Source: an uncultured Eubacteriales bacterium (GTDB lineage Bacteria; Bacillota; Clostridia; Peptostreptococcales; Anaerovoracaceae). Taken from it: a stretch of DNA of 58,047 nucleotides. The position numbers and the translations under genes are program-made. Each line of letters opens with the position of its first letter. Within the stretch, counting starts at the first letter, position 1. The stretch spans positions 98,801 through 156,847 of the forward strand of contig CACYFF010000006.1 in the NCBI GenBank assembly GCA_902773665.1, given 5' to 3'. The notes below the pieces were generated by a model. It did no database searches. It was not told the origin of the DNA and saw only the letters and a list, made by a program, of their open reading frames with translations. This document shows positions 32,592-42,215 of this stretch, one piece after another.

Positions 32592-33107
32592 TTATCTTGG
32601 AATGACAGTGAAGACCGCACCGTCTGCGATGTTTTCGATATCGTCGGTCCAGGTGAGGGTCTGTTCGTCTGCGTTGAAGGTGAAGGTGCCGTGGCCGCCT
32701 TCATAAACGGTCTCTTCGGAAGAAACGCTGCCGTCTTCTGCAAAGACCAGGTTCTTCTTGGTGCAGTCATGATAATAAACGGAAGTGGTTTCTTCGTCGA
32801 ATTCACCGGACATGGTCCATTCGGATCTTTCCGCAGCGCTGGAAGCCCAGTCGACAGTGATGTTCGCAACATCGCCTTCGCCCGCTTCGACGGTGATGGT
32901 GCAGCGGTCGGAAGCGTAGTCGCCGACGAAGTTCATAACGGGGTTCTGACCTTCTTCGCTGGTCTCTTCTGCGGTTTCTTCCGCAGTCTCTTCGCTGGTC
33001 TCCTCTGCGGGAGTGGTTTCCTCTGCAGGTGCCTCTTCCTTGGAAGAGCAGGCTGCCATGCTGAAGATCATCGCAAGTGCGAGTAAAATGCTGAATACCT
33101 TTTTCAT
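32592..33107 (-). CDS. Lipoprotein with acidic linker
   Basis: 171 residues from ATG at 33107. Signal ends at lipobox MAAC (Cys20). A Glu/Thr linker (about 22-50: EEAPAEETTPAEET) leads to a beta-rich domain with VGDYASDRCTITVEAG and TFTFNADEQTLTW, reminiscent of small lipocalin- or META-like domains. Function unknown. Own terminator. Confidence 0.78.
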   Translation of the reverse strand: MKKVFSILLALAMIFSMAACSSKEEAPAEETTPAEETSEETAEETAEETSEEGQNPVMNFVGDYASDRCTITVEAGEGDVANITVDWASSAAERSEWTMSGEFDEETTSVYYHDCTKKNLVFAEDGSVSSEETVYEGGHGTFTFNADEQTLTWTDDIENIADGAVFTVIPR

Positions 33108-33240
33108 CTCTAATTGCCTCCTTTTGTTTAACACACCCTGTTGTTATAGCACAACCGCCTGGAAATGAAAAGAGAAAAGCGCCCCAACTTGCGAAAGAAG
33201 CAAATTGGAGCGCCGGTTTTTGAAAATTCGTCAAGAACGT

Positions 33241-36200
33241 CTATTCTTCTTTTCTGCGGCGGGATGCCAGCCACAGGATCGCGGCGAGGGATGCCAGGCT
33301 CACGCCCATCCAGACCGCCGTATGGCGTTCGTCGCCGGTGAGCGGAGAGTATTCCGTCTTCGGCGTATCCTCATCTTCCATGTCTTCCAGACCGGAATCC
33401 GGATCTTTTCCGCCGTACTCATCCGAGCCGTCATCGACACCGCCGGTCGGACCGGCCTGCGGCGTGGGATCGTCCGGGATGTCCGTCGGATCGACGGGAT
33501 CGGGATCCACAGGAGGCGTTACCGGATCGGGCGTGGGCGTCGGATCGGTGCCGCCGGAACCGCCGGAGGACGCCGTGTAGATGTTGTGGACCTCCAGATA
33601 GGTGACCGCCGCACCTTCGGGAATGCCTTCGACCGCAAAGGGTTCGACTTCCTTACAGACCGGATCCGACTCCAGTCTGTAGCCGCCCGGATATCTCGTT
33701 CCGGCCTTGACCGGGTTGCCGTCCGCATCGACCTCGACAGCCGTAAAGTCCTTGCCCTCGGGGATATCCGTAAAGATCAGGTACTCGCCGCATACGCCGT
33801 CGGTGAACGTCAGCGACTTGGGCTCGAAGCCGGAACTACCGGATGCCATGCGCAGGCTCGCTTTGGAAGAAGTACCTGCCGGCTGATTTGGTTCATCTGT
33901 ACCGCCCTGCTGGTTTGGCCTTGTCTCCTGCAGCGTAAAGAGCAGCGAGTGGTCGATGTCCTCCATCCTGGCCGAGCCTTTGACTTCGGCGGTGGTCTTT
34001 ACGACGTAGACCCGTTCTCCGACATACTCATTATGGACCCTAACCATGTCGGACCAGATATCGTCGTTGATCGTCGCGTCGTTCTCCGTCGTGTCTTCCC
34101 CGGTCTTAATATCCACGTGGGAAGTCGTAATATCCTTCAGCGTGACCGCGCCGAACTTCTGCCCCTTGGGATTGGAAAGGTCTTCGTTCAGCTCCCAAAT
34201 ACCGAATGTCTTGTCCGGAATGTTTACAAAATATGCGTTCCCCTGCGGTACGCCGTCGACGATCTCGATGCTCTCCAGCCAGACGTTGCCGCTTTCATCT
34301 TTCAGATACGCTTTTTCCGCATCGACCCACAGACCGAAGTTTACGGTCATGTTGATGTGTTTCTTGAGAGTTTCCGGTGCATCCACGACCTTTTGGACCA
34401 CTACGGATTTTACCGGGAACAGGTAGAAGTTGTCCTTGAGTTTGCCCGTCTCAACGCGGTACTGAACGCCGACGGCGAGGATGTTCTCCTCTTTATAGAC
34501 GTCGGTGGAGCATTCGGAGAAGTATCTGCCTTTGCCTTTGCCGATGCTCTCATCATCCGTATATACCGTGTAATTGCCGGGAGCCGGCACATCCAGCGCG
34601 AAGGAGCGGTACCCCTCCGGCATCTTCTTGAGTTCCTTCGATTCTCCGGTCGCGTCGTTTGTAACGATAATCGACTTTAATCCTTCCGGATCCTGATTGT
34701 AGTCGCCGATCTTGCCTGCGTGGACAAAAGTGCTCTGCAGAATGTCGCCGGTAAAGTGTCTGCCTTCGGTCCGGCTGCTCGTTTCGTCTCCGTCCAGAAC
34801 ACGGGTATCGATCGCAAACTTCGTGCCGTCCGCATACGCTTCGATCTTCGCTTTTGATGCGTCGATGGTGATCTCGTTCGCCATCTTATTCTCTGCGCCG
34901 GAGCCAATGCCCGCTGCGCCCCAGCCGCCGATGGCCGTTACGTCTCCGCCGGTGATGGAGATATCAACATCAGCATCTGTGAAATATTTTGCATCACCGC
35001 TTCCGGCTCCTTGAAATCCGGAACCTATACCGGCACCGCCCCGCATTTCGTCTTTCTCAGAAGCTGCACCTTTGGCAATTACTGTTCCGCCCTCTATGGA
35101 GACAGAAACTTTATCTCCCCCAACGCCGAGTCCGATCCCAGCGCTTCCTTTTAAACCACCTGTCGCATCGATCGTACCGCCGCTGATCTTGATTTCAGTG
35201 TAACCGCACGCAACAATTCCTTCTGCAGTCGATCTGCCATTGATGCCTCTCGCCTCAGTGGAATTTGGAGAACCTCCGGACCCAATGCCAGCAGCACCGT
35301 CACCACCAACAGCGGTGATGTTTCCTCCGCTGATTTCAATTTCGGTATGACCCAGATAACCGCCACCGATCCCTGCGCCACCATGATGTGTTTTTTCATC
35401 TCGACTTCCACCGGTAGCATGGATCGTACCACCAGAGATATCTATCTTCGCATCGCAGTACATACCACCACCGATCGCTGCTCCGATATCATTGCTGGAA
35501 GCTGTAATAATACCTCCGCTGATCGAAACATCTGCGAAATAATAACCAGGCCCTTTATCCGCGCCACCACCACTATTCTTGCTGCTGCCAATGCCGCAGC
35601 CGATGCCACTGGCACCGTGTGCGATCACGGTGCCGCCCGTGATAACTATAGTGCCGCTGTCCACATGGTTCCCGCCACCGATGCCGGCACCGGAGCCGCT
35701 CGCAGTGGCAGTTACGCTACCTCCTTTGATAGTAATGGTGCCCCAGGTATTGTTCCCGGTTGCTTTAAAAGAACCGATACTGGTTCCACCATTAGGGTTA
35801 TTGGAGCTACCAATACCGGCCCCGCCGCCGGTCGCGGTGGCATATATCGTGCCGCCTTTGATCGTAATATCACCGTATAAACCTCTGCCGACGGATCCAT
35901 CTTTGCTGTTGCTGCCGCCGATACCGGCTGCGTTCTCACTGCCGGCAGCATTCAATGTTCCTTCCCCATCGATCGTCAGTGATGCTTTCTTATTGGCAGG
36001 ACTTTCGCCCTCTTCATATTCAAACTCAACTTCAATGCCGGCGAAAGAGCCAGCCGTAGCATTGATATTCTTACCATTGGATCCCTTGAAGTCGTTAACG
36101 GAACCATTTTCCAGATTCAACGTAACTACGTGCGGGGACTTGATCAAAAGACCGGGACCGTATGTCGGTTTAAAATCGACACTGTTCAGGTTTAACGTCA

Positions 36201-36711
36201 TATCGCCATTCAAGATAACTGCCCCGGTGTGCGTGCCCTCCGTATGAAATGTAAGTTCTTTATTGGCAGGCGTATTGATGATCAGGGTATTTTCAGCGAC
36301 CTCATATCCGTCGATCGTCACTGCTGCACCAGAAGTATATACAGCTTCCTCTCCGACTTTCCAAAGATTTGGGGTACCGGACTCCTCTAAGGTGCCTTCA
36401 AATCCGCTTACAATCAGGTTGCCGAAACGAATCGTATCGGAAGACGGTGCGCTCTTAAACGTTCTCATCATCGGCACGCACATCAGTTCCTGCGCCGCCG
36501 TCTCGGAAACGGAATTCGATTCTTTAACTGATTCGGGCTCCGGTTCTTCCGCTGCGATATTGGAAGCAACTTCGATGAGCGTCTCCTCCGCAGCCGGCTC
36601 TTCATGCTCTTCGGAGATCAGTTCCGCACCCTCCGCGAACGTAAACTGTGCGGAGCCAAAGAGCATGGCTACCGCGAGGAGAATAGATAGATGTTTTCTG
36701 AAGTTTTTCAT
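33241..36711 (-). CDS. Cell-wall-anchored beta-helix surface protein (1156 residues)
   Basis: ATG at 36711 (AGGTGG six bases upstream). Signal peptide to about residue 26 and an acidic spacer. Residues 120-600 hold about ten repeats of the type ISGGTIxATGGxxGAGIGGG, forming a parallel beta-helix. About 640-1000 are beta-sandwich (Cna-B-like) modules. A Pro/Asp/Thr wall spacer (TPTPDPVTPPVDPDP) leads to a sorting signal YSPLTGDE, a helix and RRRKEE. The sortase motif has Leu in place of the usual Pro-x-Thr spacing residue (SPLTGD). Likely adhesin. Own promoter. Confidence 0.85.
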   Translation of the reverse strand: MKNFRKHLSILLAVAMLFGSAQFTFAEGAELISEEHEEPAAEETLIEVASNIAAEEPEPESVKESNSVSETAAQELMCVPMMRTFKSAPSSDTIRFGNLIVSGFEGTLEESGTPNLWKVGEEAVYTSGAAVTIDGYEVAENTLIINTPANKELTFHTEGTHTGAVILNGDMTLNLNSVDFKPTYGPGLLIKSPHVVTLNLENGSVNDFKGSNGKNINATAGSFAGIEVEFEYEEGESPANKKASLTIDGEGTLNAAGSENAAGIGGSNSKDGSVGRGLYGDITIKGGTIYATATGGGAGIGSSNNPNGGTSIGSFKATGNNTWGTITIKGGSVTATASGSGAGIGGGNHVDSGTIVITGGTVIAHGASGIGCGIGSSKNSGGGADKGPGYYFADVSISGGIITASSNDIGAAIGGGMYCDAKIDISGGTIHATGGSRDEKTHHGGAGIGGGYLGHTEIEISGGNITAVGGDGAAGIGSGGSPNSTEARGINGRSTAEGIVACGYTEIKISGGTIDATGGLKGSAGIGLGVGGDKVSVSIEGGTVIAKGAASEKDEMRGGAGIGSGFQGAGSGDAKYFTDADVDISITGGDVTAIGGWGAAGIGSGAENKMANEITIDASKAKIEAYADGTKFAIDTRVLDGDETSSRTEGRHFTGDILQSTFVHAGKIGDYNQDPEGLKSIIVTNDATGESKELKKMPEGYRSFALDVPAPGNYTVYTDDESIGKGKGRYFSECSTDVYKEENILAVGVQYRVETGKLKDNFYLFPVKSVVVQKVVDAPETLKKHINMTVNFGLWVDAEKAYLKDESGNVWLESIEIVDGVPQGNAYFVNIPDKTFGIWELNEDLSNPKGQKFGAVTLKDITTSHVDIKTGEDTTENDATINDDIWSDMVRVHNEYVGERVYVVKTTAEVKGSARMEDIDHSLLFTLQETRPNQQGGTDEPNQPAGTSSKASLRMASGSSGFEPKSLTFTDGVCGEYLIFTDIPEGKDFTAVEVDADGNPVKAGTRYPGGYRLESDPVCKEVEPFAVEGIPEGAAVTYLEVHNIYTASSGGSGGTDPTPTPDPVTPPVDPDPVDPTDIPDDPTPQAGPTGGVDDGSDEYGGKDPDSGLEDMEDEDTPKTEYSPLTGDERHTAVWMGVSLASLAAILWLASRRRKEE

Positions 36712-36773
36712 AGGTTCCACCTACAATAAAAGGATACTATTTACGAATGACAGGTCTACTCGACAACATTTTT

Positions 36774-36802
36774 ATTATAGTCGTCTCTGTAAATTTATTC
36801 AA
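36774..36802 (-). promoter_or_regulatory. Promoter of the surface-protein gene
   Basis: Minus strand TTGAAT (36802-36797), 17 bases, TATAAT (36779-36774); leader of about 55 bases. Confidence 0.75.
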
Positions 36803-36877
36803 CGTTGCATAACCTTTATTCATCCGCGTCTCTCTGTTCACAAATTAGACGGACGGATAAAGAAATAGTTCCATAAA

Positions 36878-36912
36878 AAAATCGGCTAAATGCAGGTGAT
36901 CTAGCCGATTTT
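36878..36912. terminator. Hairpin terminator near the GGT gene end
   Basis: AAAATCGGCTA, 13-base loop, TAGCCGATTTT. The minus strand ends the gamma-glutamyltransferase transcript. The rest of the 36712-36988 gap holds only the promoter above. Confidence 0.75.
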
Positions 36913-36988
36913 GCTATAAAGCTATCGTTCTGTATGCTCCATGTAAGATGATACAGACTTTTCTATGCATTCAACATTTATGCATATC

Positions 36989-38617
36989 TTAAAAGCATGC
37001 GATATTGCTGTCCGTCCGGGGTTCGGTGCCGCCGCAGAGCACGCCGTTCTCCAGCCGGACGATCATCTGGCCGCGGCCGAAGCTGTAGGGTGAGGGTTCG
37101 ACACGCACCCGGTGACCCATCCACTGCAGCTGCAGTACGATCTGGGGATCGATGCCGGGCTCCACGGCAACGCTGCCGTCCCGCATCCACTGCCAGCGCG
37201 GTGCGTTGAGGCACTGCTGGGGATCGAGATGGAAATCGATGGCGTTGGTCACGACCTGCAGGTGACCCTGGGGCTGCATGTAGGCGCCCATCACGCCGAA
37301 GGGGCCCACGGGCTTCCCCTTCTCCATCAGGAAACCGGGGATGATCGTGTGATAGCTTCGTTTGCCGGGCTGCAGGGAATTGGCGGCAGCGGGATCCAGG
37401 GAGAAGTCCGCGCCGCGGTTCTGCAGCGCGATGCCCGTGCCGGGGATGACCATGCCGGAGCCGAATCCATTGTAATTGGACTGGATGAAGGACACCATGT
37501 TGCCCTCCCCGTCCGCCGTGCACAGATAGACCGTGCCGCTCTTGGGCGGAAGACCAGCGCCGTATTCCTGCGCCCGGTCCGTCATCAAAGCGGCTCTGGC
37601 CGCACCGTATTCCGGGCGGAGCAGATCGTGATAATCCAGTTCCATGAAGGCCGGATCCGTTATGTAGCGGAAGGCGTCGGCGAATGCCATCTTGATGGCT
37701 TCGATCTGCCGGTGGAGCGTCTTCGCGTCGTCCCGGGTGGCAAATTCGAACTCCTTTAGAATATTCAGCGCCATCAGGCACACGATGCCTTGGCCGTTGG
37801 GCGGGATCTCGCAGACATCGAAGCCCCGGTAATGGACGGAGATGGGCTCGACCCAGTCCGACTTGTGGGCTGCCAGATCTTCGAATCGCAGGTATCCGCC
37901 GAATTTGCGGCTCTCCGTATCGATCATTTTCGCCAGTTCACCGCTGTAGAAACTGTCCGCGTTGGTAGCGCCGATCTCCTCCAGCGTATCCGCATGATGT
38001 GGCAGTTTTACAAGGTTTCCTGCTACAGGCACTTTGTCCCCCGGCGCAAAGGTGTCGAACCACGCGGCAAAGGACGGATCGTCCCGGCGCTGGGAATAGA
38101 TGCGGAAGGCGTTCTGCCACAGATAGGCGAGATTTGCGGATACGGGATAGCCCTCCCGGGCGTACTGCACCGCGGGGGAAAGATCTTCCGAGAGCGTGAG
38201 CCGTCCAAAGCGGCGCACGACTTCCACCCAGGCCTTCGGCGCACCGGGCACAGTGACCGGCGTCCAGCCGTAGACGGGCATTTTTCCTGCATTATCTTTG
38301 CCGTCCGCAAGCACGCGGTCGATGGATGTCAAAGCGGGCGCTCTGCCGCTGGAATTCAGGCCGTAGAGCTTCTGATCCTTTTCGGACCAGATGAGGGCGA
38401 AGGCGTCTCCGCCGATGCCGTTGGCCGTGGGTTCACAGACGGTGAGAGCGGCCGCCGCCGCTGCCGCGGCGTCCGCGGCGTTGCCGCCGCGGCGCAGGGC
38501 CCAAAGCCCTGCGGCGGCCGCCTGGGGGCTCGAGCAGTTCACCATCCCGCCCTTCGCGTAGATGGGATATCTTGTGGATGGATATTTCTGAAACAGCGGA
38601 TCGAAGCGTAAACTCAT
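36989..38617 (-). CDS. Gamma-glutamyltransferase (YwrD-like)
   Basis: 542 residues. N-terminal nucleophile hydrolase processed before the catalytic Thr362 in KSGTVYLCTADGEGN; SFIQSNYNGFGSGMVIPGTG and PRWQWMRDGSVAVEPGI are small-subunit hallmarks. No signal peptide, so probably cytosolic like B. subtilis YwrD. It moves or hydrolyses gamma-glutamyl groups from glutathione-like peptides, possibly supplying cysteine to the neighbouring desulfidase. An alanine tract (residues 48-58) is encoded by a GCC/GCG-rich run. Confidence 0.88.
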   Translation of the reverse strand: MSLRFDPLFQKYPSTRYPIYAKGGMVNCSSPQAAAAGLWALRRGGNAADAAAAAAAALTVCEPTANGIGGDAFALIWSEKDQKLYGLNSSGRAPALTSIDRVLADGKDNAGKMPVYGWTPVTVPGAPKAWVEVVRRFGRLTLSEDLSPAVQYAREGYPVSANLAYLWQNAFRIYSQRRDDPSFAAWFDTFAPGDKVPVAGNLVKLPHHADTLEEIGATNADSFYSGELAKMIDTESRKFGGYLRFEDLAAHKSDWVEPISVHYRGFDVCEIPPNGQGIVCLMALNILKEFEFATRDDAKTLHRQIEAIKMAFADAFRYITDPAFMELDYHDLLRPEYGAARAALMTDRAQEYGAGLPPKSGTVYLCTADGEGNMVSFIQSNYNGFGSGMVIPGTGIALQNRGADFSLDPAAANSLQPGKRSYHTIIPGFLMEKGKPVGPFGVMGAYMQPQGHLQVVTNAIDFHLDPQQCLNAPRWQWMRDGSVAVEPGIDPQIVLQLQWMGHRVRVEPSPYSFGRGQMIVRLENGVLCGGTEPRTDSNIACF

Positions 38618-38633
38618 GATGCTTTCCTAACTT

Positions 38634-39911
38634 TTATTCTGTCATAACGGCCTGTACGATGCGGTCGGTCTCTGCCATGCCGACCTTGGCGATCCGGCCC
38701 ACATCCTTGATGCATTTATCCACATCCTCGCTCAGGATGCCGTCGCCGCCCTTCAGCCTGCGTCCCCTGCCCAGCATCTCCCAGGAGAGGATGCTGCAGT
38801 CCACAGCCGCTGCAATCTTGGCAGCGCAGGATGCTTTCGCACCGTCACAGAGCATGCCGGAGACCTGTCCCATCGAGCTGATGATGACTTTTTCGACCTC
38901 CTCTTCGCTTGCGCCTTGCAGGAAGGCGATACCGGCCCCGGCGCCGCAGCCGGCACAGGTGGCACCGCAGAAGGCGGACATCATGCCTACGCCGACTTTG
39001 CCGTAGACGGCGATCAGATCCGACAGAGCCAGAGCCCGGATAAGCTCTTCCTCGCTCTTTCCCAGCTCCCTCGCATAGGTGATGACCGGCATGGAAGCCG
39101 TAATGCCCTGGTTGCCGGAGCCGGCTACGATGATGACCGGCAGCGCGCAGCCGCCCATGCGGGCATCGGACCCGGCAGCCGCCGCCGCGACTGCCTTCCA
39201 GCGCATCGTATCTCCCTTGAATTCCAGCACGGACTTTCCGACACAGGCGCCCCAGTCGTTCGTCAGGCCCTCCCGGGAAATGGTGCTGTTGCAGGCGATC
39301 TGGCGCAGGATGGGTTCCCGGATATCCTCCAGTTCGCAGGTCTTCGCGAACTCGTAGATATCGGAGATCTTCAGCAGGCTCTTGTCCGGGCCCTGGGCAT
39401 CCCCGTCTTCGGAGCCCTCCGGCTTATCAAAGAGCACTTCTCCGTCCTTTTCCACGTGCACGACGTTGGCGTGCCGTTTTACCGTGCGGGCCATGGCAGT
39501 GTGTCCGTCCGCCTCCAGCGTAATAATGATCTCCAGCGGTTCCGTCCCGTAGGTCGGAGCTACGGTGAATTCTGCCTCCGAAAGGAGTTTCCGCATCGCC
39601 GCCCGGTCTTCATCCGCCGCCTGGGCGATGCACTCCAGTTCTTTTTCCGATCTGCCGAACGCGATGCCGGCTGCCGCTGCCACTTCCATGCCTACCATGC
39701 CGCCGGTGTTGGGAACGACGACACTCTTCACATTCTTGATGACGTTCCCGCTTACCTTTACGTCGACTTTCTGCGGGGTCACCCCCAATGCATCCTTAGC
39801 TCTGGCCGCGCAGTATGCTACCGCGATCGGCTCCGTACAGCCCATGGCGGGGACCAGTTCGGTCTCCAGGATCTGAACATAAGTATCGTATACGCGATCG
39901 TGCTTTTTCAT
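38634..39911 (-). CDS. cyuA: L-cysteine desulfidase (CyuA / UPF0597 family)
   Basis: 425 residues. Fe-S-dependent enzyme splitting cysteine into pyruvate, ammonia and sulfide. Conserved cysteines appear in VPAMGCTEPIA, AFCGATCAGCGAG and LCDGAKASCA; AGSGNQGITASMPV is the family signature. Older annotations call it serine dehydratase alpha-like. Seventeen bases separate it from the GGT gene, so the two are likely co-transcribed. Confidence 0.88.
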   Translation of the reverse strand: MKKHDRVYDTYVQILETELVPAMGCTEPIAVAYCAARAKDALGVTPQKVDVKVSGNVIKNVKSVVVPNTGGMVGMEVAAAAGIAFGRSEKELECIAQAADEDRAAMRKLLSEAEFTVAPTYGTEPLEIIITLEADGHTAMARTVKRHANVVHVEKDGEVLFDKPEGSEDGDAQGPDKSLLKISDIYEFAKTCELEDIREPILRQIACNSTISREGLTNDWGACVGKSVLEFKGDTMRWKAVAAAAAGSDARMGGCALPVIIVAGSGNQGITASMPVITYARELGKSEEELIRALALSDLIAVYGKVGVGMMSAFCGATCAGCGAGAGIAFLQGASEEEVEKVIISSMGQVSGMLCDGAKASCAAKIAAAVDCSILSWEMLGRGRRLKGGDGILSEDVDKCIKDVGRIAKVGMAETDRIVQAVMTE

Positions 39912-40000
39912 GTTCCTTGCTCCTTTCGTCTATTCGATGTATTCTTTGCGGACAAATTCGGACGTAAACGCACGCATCGTATGGTGCCTGCCTCCTGATG

Positions 40001-40528
40001 CTATCGAAACATTGCGTATTCTTCCTGTGGTGCTGCCTCGTCTTCTTCCAGAACTTCCACGGCCCATTTCGCTGCGTTGCCCACGACGGCCGGGCAGCCC
40101 TGGGGCTCATGTCCGCCGTCCGCCAGGAACGCCTGGAAATCCGCCAGTTTGGACATCTCGTACTTGCGGCCGTACAGCTTCTCCTGGATGTCCTTGCACT
40201 GGATGGAGCCATACTCCGCTTTGAATTTGTCGATAAAGCGGTAGCAGAGATTGAAGGTCTTGTTGCGTTCCGCGGTCTGATCGATGTGCTCGAACTGACG
40301 GCCGTTGAGCGCGCTGATCGCCAGGATCGCGCCGGAAACCGCGCCGCAGGTTTCGCCCTGGCGACCGACTCCCGCAGCCATTCCGCTCGCCGCGCGGAAG
40401 ACGTCCTTGGAGATATCGAGTCCGCTTTCGATCAGGGCATACAGCACGCACTGGCCGCAGCCGCCGTAGGTCTGCTCCACCTGTGCGCCTTTTTCATAGG
40501 CCTGCTGTGCTCTTGTCTTTTCTTCCAT
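40001..40528 (-). CDS. C_GCAxxG_C_C family redox protein
   Basis: 175 residues from ATG at 40528 (AAAGGAG). Contains the spaced-cysteine signature: YGGCGQCVLYAL near residue 25, then GETCGAVSGAILAISAL (the C-GCAxxG core), a CYRF Cys, IQCKDI and a late GCPAVV. The family is proposed to bind a metal or Fe-S and act in redox or electron-transfer roles. It precedes cyuA on the same strand with about 90 bases between. Confidence 0.82.
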   Translation of the reverse strand: MEEKTRAQQAYEKGAQVEQTYGGCGQCVLYALIESGLDISKDVFRAASGMAAGVGRQGETCGAVSGAILAISALNGRQFEHIDQTAERNKTFNLCYRFIDKFKAEYGSIQCKDIQEKLYGRKYEMSKLADFQAFLADGGHEPQGCPAVVGNAAKWAVEVLEEDEAAPQEEYAMFR

Positions 40529-40546
40529 AATTCTCTCCTTTTGAAA

Positions 40547-40576
40547 AAGAGGGCCGCTCCGCGGAGCGGCCCTCTT
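40547..40576 (-). terminator. Terminator of the opp operon
   Basis: Near-perfect 14-bp palindromic stem AAGAGGGCCGCTCC/GGAGCGGCCCTCTT followed on the minus strand by TTTTTC. Confidence 0.92.
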
Positions 40577-40588
40577 CACATTATAGCA

Positions 40589-42178
40589 TTAGAGCGCTAA
40601 GTCGTTCCAGTAAATGAAGCCGTTGGGCAGGATGTTGATGCCCTTGACTCTGCTGCTGTAGCAGACATAGCTGATGTCGGAGTACAGAGGAATGCAGTTC
40701 CACTCGACGTGGTTCTTCATCTGCAGTTCGCCCAGCATTTCGGAACGGGTCTCATCGTCGGGTTCTGCCGCGCACTTGGTGACTTCCTCGTAGAACCACT
40801 GGTAGTCGTTGTCGCCGCCGTTGATGTATTCGGGGTCATCGTACATGCAGTTCAGGATGAGGATGGGCTCCATCCATTCGAGGGAGTGGATGCCGGTATC
40901 GTACTCGTCCGCTTCCAGATACTCGTGAACGTAGTTCCAGTCGATGGCTTCGGAGTTCATGATCATGCCGTAGCCCTTCAGGTGCTCCTGCATGGCCTGA
41001 ACGATGGCCTGTCTGGTGGAGTCGGTGGAAGCGTACATGCCGAATTCGAACTTCTGGCCGTCCTTGTCCAGGATGCCGTCGCCGTCGGAATCGGACCAGC
41101 CGGCCTCAGCCAGCAGTTCCAGAGCTCTGGTCTCGTTGTTGGCGTAGTTGGCCATAAAGTCGTCCTTCGCGGCCTGAGAGAAGTACAGCATGGTGTCGTA
41201 GATCATGGAGTAGGCAGGAACTGCCGCGCCGTTGGTCATTTCGCAGTACTTTTCTCTGTCGAGCAGCAGGCACAGAGCCTGGCGGAGTCTCTCGTCGGCG
41301 AAGATGCCTTCGTCGGTGTTGATCTCCATGAAGTCGGTAACGGGATAGCTCTTCTCGTCGATGACGACGTTGGAAGCGCTGGCCAGCTGCTGGCGGGCAT
41401 CGGGAGTCGGTGCGTTCCAGTAATCGCAGGCGCCGGACTTCATCTCTTCGATGACGGTAAAGTCATCGGTGTTGAACTTGACGTAGATCTCATCGATGTC
41501 CACGGGACCCTTGTTGGAAACGAAGGGGTTGTCGGACTTGAATCCCGGATTGGGCTTCAGTACGACGAAGGAGCCCGGTTCGTAGGAATCCACATAGAAC
41601 GGTGCATAGCACTGGGCGCCCCACATGAGTTCGTCCTCGGTCATGGTGTCCAGCTGATCCTTGTCGATGCAGCCGATGAAGCACTCACCCAGGTAGTACA
41701 GCAGGTCGGAGCTGAAACGGCTCAGATGGAACGTTACCTGTCTGGTCGCCTCGTCTACGTCGATGGATTCGATGTTCTCCCAGCCTTCCGCATAGGGAGA
41801 GATCTGCTGGCCGTATTCCAGGGAAGCCTTGATGTCTTCCGGCTCCACCTGTTCGCCGCTGGCGTAGTACTTGCCTTCGGGAACGGTGAAGGTCATGGTC
41901 AGACCGTCTTCGGAGATTTCCAGGCCTGTGGCGATGGAGTCGCACAGAGATCCGTCCTCGGGATCGATGGAGAAGATGGGTTCGTTGATGAGGGTCTGGA
42001 CGGTGGACCAGGTATCCTGCTGATACGGGTCGGTGCCATACCATTCATCGTCAGCGATGACCAGTCTCTTAACGTCGCCGGAAGTCTCTCCGCCTTCGCT
42101 GGAGCCGCCACCGCCGGTGCACGCTGCCATAGCGAAGACCATGGCAAATGCGAGCAGCAATGCAACTAGCTTCTTCAT
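40589..42178 (-). CDS. Peptide ABC transporter substrate-binding lipoprotein
   Basis: 529 residues. Lipobox MAAC, then a Gly/Ser linker. Family 5 (Opp/Dpp/Nik) binding protein: ATGLEISEDGLTMTFTVPEG, YASGEQVEPEDIKASLEY, ERLRQALCLLLDREK and DSDGDGILDKDGQKFEF. It presents oligopeptides or dipeptides to the permease encoded upstream. Last gene of the operon. Confidence 0.92.
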   Translation of the reverse strand: MKKLVALLLAFAMVFAMAACTGGGGSSEGGETSGDVKRLVIADDEWYGTDPYQQDTWSTVQTLINEPIFSIDPEDGSLCDSIATGLEISEDGLTMTFTVPEGKYYASGEQVEPEDIKASLEYGQQISPYAEGWENIESIDVDEATRQVTFHLSRFSSDLLYYLGECFIGCIDKDQLDTMTEDELMWGAQCYAPFYVDSYEPGSFVVLKPNPGFKSDNPFVSNKGPVDIDEIYVKFNTDDFTVIEEMKSGACDYWNAPTPDARQQLASASNVVIDEKSYPVTDFMEINTDEGIFADERLRQALCLLLDREKYCEMTNGAAVPAYSMIYDTMLYFSQAAKDDFMANYANNETRALELLAEAGWSDSDGDGILDKDGQKFEFGMYASTDSTRQAIVQAMQEHLKGYGMIMNSEAIDWNYVHEYLEADEYDTGIHSLEWMEPILILNCMYDDPEYINGGDNDYQWFYEEVTKCAAEPDDETRSEMLGELQMKNHVEWNCIPLYSDISYVCYSSRVKGINILPNGFIYWNDLAL

Positions 42179-42215
42179 GTTTTACCTCCTATAAAATCGT
42201 AAACACAAATACAGC